Shown: in pieces, positions 13,101 through 25,700 of the stretch
Numbering within the stretch: position 1 is the stretch's first letter
Layout: each line of letters begins with the position of its first letter
Source of the DNA: Owenia fusiformis
Lineage: Eukaryota > Annelida > Polychaeta > Sabellida > Oweniidae
DNA length: 64,000 nt
Assembly: GCA_903813345.2 (NCBI GenBank)
Contig: CAIIXF020000001.1
Coordinates: 57,613,885 to 57,677,884, forward strand
Reading direction: 5' to 3'
The notes under the pieces: generated by a model
What the model saw: the letters and a program-made list of their open reading frames with translations, nothing else
Databases searched by the model: none
What the model was told of the DNA's origin: nothing
Translations under genes and position numbers: made by a program

Positions 13101-16100
13101 CAGCACTTTTCACAACATTTAAAACTAACATTTTGAAAAAACAACAGCGAAACAAAAACAAATGAGTGAAAAAATTGATTTTCAATTATACCCCCATCCA
13201 GACAGGAATTCATTTTCCCACAAATCGTTTCTATATTTCCTGCTAAAATCATGTTGTTGTTATGCCTACTGCTTGTCAACTTCCCCATTGGATTACATGA
13301 AACAGAAGGAATTCCGAAAATAATTTATATTATTTTAACCCAGAATTAACCATTAACAATGGTTAACAATCAAAGTGTGACACTGAGGCCGACTGGAGAC
13401 CCGAACAAGTGAAAATTTATATCTTCACTCTCTGAGCTATTGTACCAGAGTCAATTACGCTCACCCCATGTTTTCATAGCCCTCTATAGCCTGTGAGATC
13501 AACCACATTGCTCCCTGGTCGAACAATAACCCGAAGCGAAGGTAAAGTTAATTTCTTAAAAGACATGTAAGTTACAAAAACAGAAGAATGAATTGAAGGT
13601 AAATTGCCAGAAGCAAGATAACAAACAGGTAGATATTAATTGATTGTTCAAATTATGACACAGTTGAACCATAATGCACCAAATAAATAAATTTATGACC
13701 AGCAATAATATTACCACATTTAATTGTACTTTTTGAGCTTTCATTTTCATTTAATTGTACTTTCCGAACCTAACTTCAATGGTGTTTAAATTTTGGATAT
13801 CCAGTATTTTCCTTGGCAATTATATGATGATTAACAGATCATATGAGCATAAAGTGCGCGCCCGGGATAAATCGATGATGGAAAATGTGTCATTCTTTCA
13901 AGATAACCCTATGAACATCAAACCAATGTACTATGACATAGGAATGAACTAAAGCATAAATGTAAAGGGGCAAAATATGGACACATTTTTCTCACAAAAT
14001 CTCAAGGATTTAAATAAGCAGCTTTTCTTATATTGTTTGTACTTTCAAATCCTACACCATACACAGTGCATAACAATTAAATTCTAACCATAAACCATGT
14101 CTTGTACCAGTAGTGTACCTAGACACCAAATTGCAAACAACATTGTGACCAGGATAAGCATTCCTCAGCAATTAGTTGGATGTTCCCAATCAGCAAAATT
14201 GTTATATTTTCTACTCAATCTATCATCACAATGAATAATTTTTGACAGGATTATTCCAGGTCAAGTCGACATGATATTAACAGGTCATGATGACATGACA
14301 GTATATAATGGTAGTAGCATGTTCTGTTAATTAAAGAACAGTCAGTGAGTTATTTTGACTTGTAATTTGTGTTTATCAGATATATCTGCTGGCGCTATGT
14401 ACCAGTTCAGAACCTAGCCTCCATCCTTAAGGAATCTGTTGAAATGTTTTTTAATTAAAATGCAATGAAAAACCCAGAGACGTATAAGTTGGTGATATCA
14501 TCAAATGATATCCCTGGAGCCATGCAATTCCATAATATTTCGTGTATTTAGTAACTTTGAGTTTTATTTGTAAAATCTAAATATACCAATGATTCAGGGG
14601 CATACATCCAAATAACAAAGAAACTGTTTGTCTTTATGTCTAAATGTTCAAGTTTAAATCAATTCAACTAAATGACTATGAGCCAAATGCGCATATGCCA
14701 CATTTTCTAAAATGGCCAATATTAGATGTTTATTTCCTTCTAATTTCAACTGATTTTTCTATGGTAACACTACAAAAGAGCAAACTTGATAACAAATCAT
14801 TTTGTTTCGAAATTGTTCATTTCGTTTCATATTTCTAAAGTGACCGGTGGCCTCTTTAATAAAGTTTAAAATTAAGAATTATTGATTGCATTATTGAAAA
14901 GAGAAAATGTATAATATTTCAGTTTGAAGATATTGTGTAATTCTGTAACTACCTATTACATGTAATTTAGGACCAACAAACGCCCCACATGACAGAGGCT
15001 TTCAATTATTTTTAATTTTGACTTGTACTAATAATCTCAACTTTGAAAAGTAGGAAATATTTGACTTAGACAGGTTTTGAACTGATTCAGTCTTTTCAGT
15101 TAGAAATGAATACACTCAGGGGAAATAAGCCAAATCTGATTCAGGGCAAGGTCATATTGAAGTTCAAAACTTCAAAACTTCTGTTCGTAATTTATATTTC
15201 TTACAATAACAAAGGCCCACACATGAGCATTTACCAAAATAAATGAGAAGCACACTTGTTGACGGCCTATGTTTTCATTAATAACTACAAAAAGCAAATA
15301 CAGTATATTTATTCCTAGTGTGAATTCTAGTCTCAAGGATCTATGACCCGAGTTGGGTATCCATGTCTTTAAGAAGGAAACAGCTCATACCACAGTACGG
15401 ATTTCAAACTGCGAAGAAAAATTGTTTCTGTCAAAAAGATGTGCATTCTCCCAGGGTTGCCAGAATTAGGCAATATTCCTGTGATATTATTAGCATGACT
15501 AATAATGCATATGGCATCATGTATATCATGAGATGAAGACAACATGGGGTTGTTTTTAAAAAACTTGGCTTCTCATAAAACAACTTTTATAAAGATGCTG
15601 ACTTGAGTAAATAAATCTTATTGGCAAAAATGTAATGGAACTTTGATAATAATAAACATCGAATAAACTCAACACTTTTTCACCTGTTTTTGATATCATT
15701 AAAAATATAATAAAATAAAATTCATGAGTGTACAAAGTTAATAAACCAACAATCCTCTGATAGCAATCAGTTTAACACAAAAGATATTTGCAAAAGTTAA
15801 TTTCATTCAAATGAATTTAAAGAATAAACATTATTTTTTCAAAAACCGGTAGGCAATTATTTCCAAAAAGATGACTTTTCGAGTGGAAAATTAAAGTCAT
15901 CAAACAATCGGCAAAAATAATTCAATCAGACAAATATGCTATTAACATCTCTAAGCCTTGTTAATGAATTCAAATTTACTTCAGAAAAAATTTAATTTCA
16001 GTATTGAAATTTTTTTGTGATATCGTAAACCTGTTGAAGGGACCAACCTGGTGCCACTGTCCGCACACAAGACAAACTCTCTTATAAACACCAATTAGCC

Positions 16101-19100
16101 CCGCTATCAAAACTACAAAAAACTGAAGGGCAATTTCTGAACACCTATGATTAACGTCAACTAAAATCAACTCAAGATTCGCTTGATTATTCTAGATAAA
16201 CTAGATGTTATCTCTTTTTGACAGTTCGTACCCTATGGGAAACTCCAAGCTTCTGAACAAACACCCGCACTCTCCCTCGGAGCTTCTACATGCAGCAACG
16301 TGTAAAAAACAGCGCCCAGTGACCTGGATCTGACAGAAACATCATTTCCATAAAAAAGATATGAATACAAGTTAAGTATCTGACTTTGAGATAGGAGATT
16401 TATACCTATGAGCAGATGTGTGTTCTAGGTACATGCTGCATATTGTCACATTCTTTGTATGTTTGTTGAAGAACGTGTGTCTGGATATGAGATTCATATC
16501 CCTTACTCATGCAATGCCCCGGGGCAATTACTGAGTAGAATGTGGCATCTAGAATTATGATAGCTATGGCAAATATCATAAAATCACTTTATTCATTTTT
16601 TAGAATAATTTCAATCAGTTGTATTAGAAAAACACAAATGTCATAAACATATGTGAATAAATAGCAAAATAATGTTTTTATAAAATTTAATTGATATATT
16701 TTAAGTGTAATGCTATACTTCTTTCTATTGATTAAACTAAGGAGAAACAAAACCAATTAATTCCTTAGTATAACACCCTATGCAGACAGAGCCTGTGGGA
16801 AATATTGGGTGCGGAGCAAATGAGCGGAGGGTGCGGAGCTAACGGTTATTTTTGAATTTAAATTTGGGATATTTCTGAAACTAAGCCGTTTTGGGACTTC
16901 AAATATACCAAGATATGTGTATTTGACACCAAATATCAATACAATTGTGAAAATAGTAGCGCAATTCATTCTATAGCGACGCAGTGTGCCTTAAACCTTT
17001 CCCAGACCTATATATTTTGAAATTATCCTTTTAACACTGAGTCCCCAGCATTCATAAAAAATGGTGTTCAAGGTGCACTATCTATACAAATTATTTTTGC
17101 ATCTTGGAAGCCAGGCAGTATCTGTGTGATTTTATAAAAATTCGGAAATGTTCTTCAGATATGAGCCCCTCTAAATATTGGGTGCGGAGCAGCTCTATAA
17201 ACGTAGCTCCGCACCCAATATTTAGAGGGGCTCATATCTGAAGAACATTTCCGAATTTTTATAAAATCACACAGATACTGCCTGGCTTCCAAGATGCAAA
17301 AATAATTTGCATGGGTAGTGTATCTTGAACACCATTTTTTATGAATGCTGGGGACGCAGTATTAAAAGGATAGTCTCAAAATATATAGGTCTGGGAAATG
17401 TTTAAGGCATACTGCGTCGCTATAAAATGAATTGCACTACTATTTTCACAATTTTATTGATATTTGGTGTCAAATACACATATCTTGGTATATTTGAAGT
17501 CCCAAAACGGCTTAGTTTCAGAAATATCCCAATTTTAAATTCAAAAATGACCGTTAGCTCCGCACCCTCCGCTCATTTGCGCCGCACCCAATATTTCCCA
17601 CAGGCTCTGTCTGCATAGGGTGTATAAGTGATCTATGAAAACTAACAGGAGACGTAAATATCTAATTGAACAAAAGAAGAATGGTTCTCTGGGATGGCTA
17701 TTCAAAATTTTAACATCAAATATCGTAAAAATTAATTCCACGACTAAGAAAAGTGAAAAATAAAATTACATGTTGTAATGAGGTATTAGCTGTGATAAAT
17801 ATATTGTTACTGTCAAATAACAGGACTCTATTAGCCACTACCCTGTAATCATTCCCCAGTCTTATATTGGGAACAAGGTAATAATAGATTGTCTGCAATA
17901 ATTATACATCTATGTTGCAATTATCACTCCCAGATGAAGTCAAACACCATACTTAGTCATAACTACTGCTGTTGCTACTAAATAAATTTTGCCCATTATT
18001 ACATTTATTACTATGATTATGTTTTAAATAACCTTTTACAATTAATACAGTAAATTTATAGTTGCTATGGTAACCCTGAGGGTACAGCAGATGAGCTTTT
18101 GTTGCTATGGTAACCCTAAGGTACAGGTATATTATTATCTCATCATTCACACCTGTTTGGTTATTGATGGATTTTTTGTCAATCTGATTTTGTTTTGGGT
18201 AATAGAATATGAGAATGTTTGATGAGATCATATGCTATATAGATGAACTTGAACAAATGTCCATAAATAACAATAACAATGAGCTACATACAAATACAGT
18301 ACTTTATATACAGTGGAACTCAATTAATAAAGAACAAGCTAAAACTGTTTGTATTGCAATCTTTCCTCCCAGAACCACCATCTCCCATGGGGAACTCTAC
18401 CCTGGAGTCATTCAAATCCTGTATATGGTACATGTACATGCATTACAATAAAAAATGTATTTGAGGGAAAACATTTTTAAATCTGGTTCATTTCATAAAT
18501 GGCAATAAGTTATTTCTGTTTATGATATATTCCATACATTCTCAGACATATTTATCTCAATGTGGCTTACATCATTATAAATCAATGAAATATTTCCTGT
18601 ATCTCTGACATAATAAACAATGAAATAAACATCAAGTCAGCTAATATTTTGCAACATTTATCAAAATAAATGTCGGTTAGCCACACCTGCATAGCTAAAC
18701 TGGCACTATCAGCTCTTCTTCAAAATAGACTGATACCATGAGAATTACCACATACAGTCTAGTCTGAGAGTAAAACTCATTTTCTTTGATTTTATTTAAA
18801 AATGATTCAATAATTCATTTATATCAACGTTAATTCTATATAACTTTTAGATTGAATCAGAACTAAAGGTTTTACATGATCGCACATGGCACTTCGCCTG
18901 AGAGTATAAATCCAATTTTCTATGACGTTGTTAAAAAAGTTAATATCAATATGTCACCACTTTTTGGTGGTGACACAATAATCAAAGTACAAGAAAATAA
19001 TCACTAAACAAGCATAACCTTTAGAATAGAAGTGAATCTGAACAATAAGTTCAATAAGATGAATGCTTGATATTGTGTTAGGGACTATTTACTGTCATTA

Positions 19101-19670
19101 TGCCATACTTTGGAGACACAAATGCTAATAATCATTGTATTGTGACCTACACAGTCCAGCTGTTGGTGTAACACAAAATCAAATGAAATTTTAGAAAATT
19201 CAGAAAGCTCCGTCTTCCATTTCCAAAGCATGATGTTTATTTTATTAAAAATTAAATTGGTACGAGATACCAGAATGTTTAGATGTAGGCAGATAGATGA
19301 AAAACTGTTTATAGCACATCAAGTAAAAAAATAAATATTATATCATGCTATACATGAAATATTTAACATTATCACCTCAGTTGTTTTGATAGCAGGCCTG
19401 TCAACTGTCCCGCAATTTGCGTATTTGTCACGCATTTGCTGAAGAATTTGAAGTCACGCCAGTTTTTTTTGCGTGACAGAAAATGTCACGCAAAATACGC
19501 ATTTTACCTGGTAATTGTCAAGCAAAAATATTTCTGTAGAAATCTTTTCGAAATATGTTTACGATACGGTAAAAATACGAACGCCGGAAAAAACCGAACG
19601 CAATTTGTTCTGATTTGTCACGCGAATCCCGTATGTGTCACGCATGTTCATTGGAAATTTTTCGTCTCTA

Positions 19671-19701
<31 letters not shown>

Positions 19702-22700
19702 GTTGACGACAACGCGAGCGTAGCGAGCGCGAAAAATTTGAGGTGTTCAAAGTTTGGCAAAGGTGCTCAAACTTTGGCCAAAGGTGTTTAAAAGTTGGCT
19801 AAAGGTGTTCAAAATTTGGACAAAAGTGTTCAGATTTGGACTTAGGTGTCCAACATTTTGAAGTCACTCATATTAGGTGGTCCCAAGTTGACAGCCCTGT
19901 GATAGTGATTAGAGTAAATAGAGTTTAAAAAGTCAAAATTCGGATCTGTCTACCCTGGTTGAACTTGCCACCTATCTCACAGCTTTATGACGGCAATTTT
20001 GAATTCAAAACAAACAACATATTTTTTAATTCAAACCCAGACAATTTCTGACATGATAAAAAATGATACACATTTAATTTTACATTACCCATAATAGATC
20101 ACTGCTAGGTTTGATTTTAATTTCAATAGAATCGTGTTATTACCCAAATAAACATACAAATCAAAAGCAATTTTTTCAAGCCTCAACTGTACCTTTGAAA
20201 CTATAATTACCAGTGAAAAATTAGTTATAATTGAATGTGTTAAAGTCTCAAATTTTGTTATATATAATAGTAGTACTAGGATTCTATATGGAGACATGAT
20301 TCATCCTAAGGGCAACACCGCCTTGGCGTTACTCAAACCAGGCCCTAATGATACATATAGACTACCTTAAAATATCTTTATCATGTGAAATTGGCCTTCT
20401 TTATAGCAAATGAGATATTAGCAAGAATTTTTACAATATTTTAACGATAAAATTGAAACTAGGGAATGTATAATAATAGAGTTGTTCCGCCTTAAGGCTG
20501 ACTGGTCCACAATAATAATTGAGTGAAGAAATCATATGATTTCTTCACACAATAAAATACAAGACATCTTTATGCTTGCTATACTGACCATACACCAAAT
20601 TAAACTTTACACCCCTGGTGATTTTCGACAAAAGAAATCAGATGATTTCAACTGTGGTAAATGTGATGGGGAGAGAGATACTGGCACTATAATATACTCC
20701 AAAGTACAACATAAAACTGATAATGATGACCCACTTGCAAATTTAACATTGAGGCCTCTGAAACTCTCTGATAAACATTTTGTGCAATCCAATATCACAG
20801 TTTAGCCCTCTTATACATGTACAAGGAGTGATCAATAAGTAATGGACGCTTTTTATGGTACATCGCATCAAGATTATTTGAATTTTCTAAAATATTCAAA
20901 CAAAGATTCAATATCTACTACTTTCCAGGAATAAATGTTTAATGTTACTAAAGTTGTTTGTAGTAAGAGAACCTTTCTGATCACTTTCAGTTTTATCTGA
21001 TGATACAAGCCATCATACTCTTATATACACAAACACAATTCACAATCAAATTAGCAAAAGGATCAGTTTTCTTGAGAATTCTGGTTTTTCAACAAACTTC
21101 TCTAAAATTAGAACACTTTTCTCGGGATTAATTTAAATAGAAATGTCTTGAGTTGTTTCTCAAATTGAAGTTGAGTCAAGTTATATGTTCTTCACTGCAA
21201 TCACTTGTATGCAAAAAATATCATTTTATTAATGTAAATTCACATTACAGTCTGGCGCATAGACACTTGAAAATAAACCCCAATTCGGTAACTGTTCAAG
21301 GTGAATGAATATCCCGGTTGCCTTAAGACGATGCATCGCTTAGGCCTGTATAATAATCAATGTATTACACTTTACAAATGATGCAATTAAGAAAAAACAT
21401 AACATCGTCAGCCACCTAGAACAAACTAATATTCTGTGATTGATTTCCCAAAAGACCGCAATGTTCTTAAAGGGTCACTAAAGTTCTTAAAGGGTCACTG
21501 CGTAAAACCCAATATTTTACTTATTGCTATTGGAGGTTAATACAGAGTGGAGAAATCTTATCAGCGTTGAACCGTTTAATTAAAATGAGATTGGGTTGCA
21601 TCATGAAACGAAAATAGAGCCCTGGGATCATTGGGCTAATCCTTCATAAATATACATGACTCACACAGAATTTCTTCTGTATGTATGACTATGTACATGT
21701 ATGGTATTGGTAACTGATACAACCTAAGATGCTCTGAAACAATCTGTATTGCAATCATGCACAATTTTCATTACATTATTCTGCAGAAAATGAGTGAAAC
21801 ATCCTCCAGATATCTGGATACTATATTACGCATGGGGCTTGACCATAAGCAAGATGGGTGACAAAAATTTGCACCAACTCTAGCTCATAAGCATTTTTGA
21901 TGATGCAGAACTATATTTCAGAAATTTCAAAGTAACAAAATAATCTTTCCTGTGAAAATGACAGAGCACACTACCCCAACAGAAAATCTTCTGATGGCAG
22001 AATACCAAAGATAATACATAGCTGAACCAGGAAAAATAACATGTGTCAAGATATCATATCTACCTGTGTTTAACCTGTTATCTTAATGAGATAACACTGA
22101 CCTGTAAGTACCATCATCACTAAGAGGATGACAAATCAGCCTCTGAAACGTAAGTGATGTATCCAGCACTTGTTAATTAAATTAACATGCTGATTAGAAT
22201 GAACACAAGGTTAACACATGAGATTAACACACAGTTTTATGTAATGATAACACAACAGGGGAAAGTGATCTCACACATTGCTTCGTGTAAGATAATGGCT
22301 TACATATACAGAGACAGAGAGGTGCCCTGTGTTTATAAGGGATAGTCTAAGCAACCAAGCAATTATTACACAAATATATTGTTCTATTAAGGGAATACCT
22401 ATGCCTCTTTCAAGTCTTACATTCTGTATCCATTCACAAAATGAGAGACTTGACAATGAGATAATAATTAATGATGAACATATTTATGGCATCTTTTAAG
22501 ATAAAATCAACCAATTAACAGCTCATTAACAATTAGACATGTACGTTGGTCGTTGGGTATGCCGCTAGCTTTATTTAGAAAAAATCTATCAAACTGCCAT
22601 CTTTTTAAACTATGGTCATTTCAAGTACTTAAAAATCAGTATCTTTGTTCACAAATAGATGGCAGCAGCAATAAGATGAAATCTCTGATAATTTTTTAGG

Positions 22701-25700
22701 CTCTTGATTACTAATAATTACTAATAACAATAAACATTGAAACTCAATTATTAAATATAAATAAAATTACAACTATTGTTAACCTATATCATTGGATTCT
22801 TGTTCGCTGGACACCTACAGTTTTATCAAGATATTGGTAAGAATGGATGTATAGAGTTGCCCTGATCTCCCTTTGCAGAGGTCAACAATCCTATAAAGGA
22901 AAAAGCTTGTTTCCCCTATCTATACATACCTACAGTCAGGGTGCTGCCATTGGTTCCCCACCGACCTTTCAAGGTCGTTTGTGATCTTTCCTGTTTTTGC
23001 ATGGTTGCTAGGTGCTTCATGCCTTTTAGATGGTTGTCAAGTTGACCTTGAGATGTCAGGTCTATATTACAGACAAAACATATGAACTTGCTGGATTGTC
23101 TGAAAAACACAATATAAAGAATAATCAGGTCTATATTACAGACAAAACATATGAACTTGCTGGATTGTCTGAAAAACACAATATAAAGAATCATCAGGTC
23201 TATATTACAGACGAAACATTAACTTGTTGGATTGTCTGAAAAACATAATACAAAGAATAATCAGGTCTAGTCTATATAACAGACAAAACCTTAACTCGCT
23301 GGATTGTCTGAAAACACAATGCAAAATCGATATATAAATCTTTCAATGAAGTAAAGATGGCGTACTATCTCAACTTTGGTTTTAGATTTCTGGTGTGAAA
23401 TATTATTTAACTCTGATTTACTATAAAGATGGCAGCACATTTCAATGCTACTTTAAAATAGTTATTAATTAATCAGTGGCAATAAAGTGAAGTAATTAGG
23501 CTTGATCACTTGTTAAGAAATGGCTAAACATTCTTTCAACAATAACGTCAATATTAACTGGTTATTAATTATATGTGAGCTAAAGAGATTACAGATTTAC
23601 CTTACAAGCATTTTTTGGTGCATGTTATACCTTGAGTATTCTCTATAAGAGTATTCTTGGATTGTCTTCTTGGAATTAAAGTTTGATAGTTTTTCTGCTG
23701 TGGCATAGATGGGGATTTTATGAGTTTTTCCTTTTTTACAGTACCAACTAGAGTAACAAGTAAGAATTACATATCTCTTGTTCTCTATGTACCTCGATGT
23801 CTCCAGGTATGTTGTTTTTGAAATTGTTCTAGTTCTTCCCTCATAGGAACTGCTGAATTCTAATTAAAAAATCACTCAGACATGTTTACCAAAATCTTCA
23901 GTTAACCATGTCATGTTCACATAACCTTGAAATTCTCTCGTTATCATCACTTGCAGTTTTTTACAGGTGAAACAAATGACGATTGGATCAAATAAGACGA
24001 TAACCCACTAACAAAATTTCACAAACTAAAATAAAAAAACTAAGTAAAAATCTTCAATTAAAAAAAAACATTGGATAAACATATGGGAGGTCCAAACCAC
24101 TAATTGCCAAAATCATAGAAAAATGCAAGAAAAATATGATACTTTATTTAGATTTTGAGGCGTAAATGAAGAAAAGATTATTAAAGTGACATTCAACATG
24201 TAACCCTTAAAGCAGGTAATCACCTAAATGCTTCACTGGCTTATCTATATTCACCAACCATGATGTTGACTACACTCCTTGGGGGTTGATTAAAAAATAT
24301 TGATTTTTTAGAATAAAACTAGATCGCATCCAAAGATCTGAAAACATCATCTATCTTGAGTTCTGATAGCATTTCATTGAGGTGATTTAAACCTATTTAT
24401 AATACAGTTGCTATGTAAATCTATAGCTGTTTTAATTAACTTTGTGGCTTGCTCTATTGATAAATATGTAATATATAAAGACTTGGGTTTCTGTTCCTAG
24501 TTTAATTTTGATTAAAATTCTTTGCTATTAAACAACATATCTAAATTACTCATATATAAATCTTTAAAGGTAGTATACCTTCAAATGATTGGATTTACAT
24601 CTGGCTTTTAATTCTTAAGATTATTTTTCAATTCAGCTGTTTTGACACTGGAGAGATAACTATATTAGTAACTAAATTAAGATTTTGATATCTTAAAGTA
24701 TATTTGCTTTTGTATAATCTTAACATATGCTTATTTTGAAATGATCCCTTCACTTGACGAAATATCTTTCTCTGTAAATGATATATTGGGTGAATATTTC
24801 AACAGAATCCGGTATAGTTATTACACTATCTTTATTTTCCATTTAATTCAGGAAATGCTTCGCATCGGTGATATAATATGGACAGTTTGCTATCATCACA
24901 TTCTCGTTATTTAGTGTTTTATGAAACATTTCGGCAATATCAGCTAAAGCGTTGTCTTCTACAGTGTCAGAATGGCCCTTTTATTGAGTCAATTCAACAC
25001 TGAAGCGATGAAACATCCACAACTGGGGAATTGTTCAGTTTCTTTTTAGATAAAACCTTGTAAGAAATTTGCCTTAATAAATCTAGCTTATACCTAAACT
25101 GATGTTTTTGATAGAGACATGGTGCTGAAGATATTTGTAGATGCCACCTTTGTTGTCTTTTCTCCTCAAGGGAGAGATCTTCAAATTGCAAAAGAAGCAT
25201 CTAACTATGAAATAGTGTATCTGGGCAATAAATACAGACTCCAAGTTTTACTTCAAAACTTTTACTTTGAATGATTCTATTGTATAACATCTCTTATCTT
25301 TGGTTGGTTACTTTCAGTATTTTTTTCTGATTGTGTCACAGAGAAGTGGTTTTAATCCAAAATCAGGCCATGAGAAAAATAAGGTACTCACTGAAAAGGC
25401 ACAGTGAACAATTTAATGTATAAAAAAATGGTTGGCTTATAATTTCCTAGCCTGCCCAAAAAAAACTAAGCAGTTTCAGATTTTTAGACCAAAGAACATG
25501 AAAATATGTAGACAAAGAAAGTGAGTCTTTACCACCAGTCTGTCAGCCAACAAGCTGACAACAATATTGAAGAATAATAATGGTTGATCAGTCTTGCTAA
25601 AACTTCAAAGATATTATACTCTCTCAGAGATATTCCCCTTGGTACTCATATTGAGTACAGCACTGTTCTTATTTAATTACTTCACAAATCCTCAACATTT

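Larger units (their letters stand above)
10128..22929 (-). other. Intron between exon 5 and exon 6 (12.8 kb)
   Basis: It is bounded by the exon 5 donor (gtatgt) and the exon 6 acceptor (atattttcag). It holds the MITE at 12319, the fold-back element at 16774, a LINE remnant near 18341, a hAT-like element at 19393, a perfect palindrome at 20523 and a mariner-like end at 20817. Between these I see no further coding exon. A 20-bp unit, GTTCTTAAAGGGTCACTA plus two bases, is repeated twice at 21463-21500. Confidence 0.75.

Noticed and set aside
16778-17618. Two 63-codon open frames in opposite directions with almost the same sequence
   Set aside because: They are the two arms of the fold-back element read outward; mirrored frames are a product of the inverted repeat.
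19436-19750. Open frames with runs of Pro or Gly
   Set aside because: The runs come from the poly-C tract of the hAT-like element.
23030-23239. Plus-strand open frame with repeated QVYITDKTYELAG units
   Set aside because: It is the antisense shadow of the 69-bp array in exon 5.
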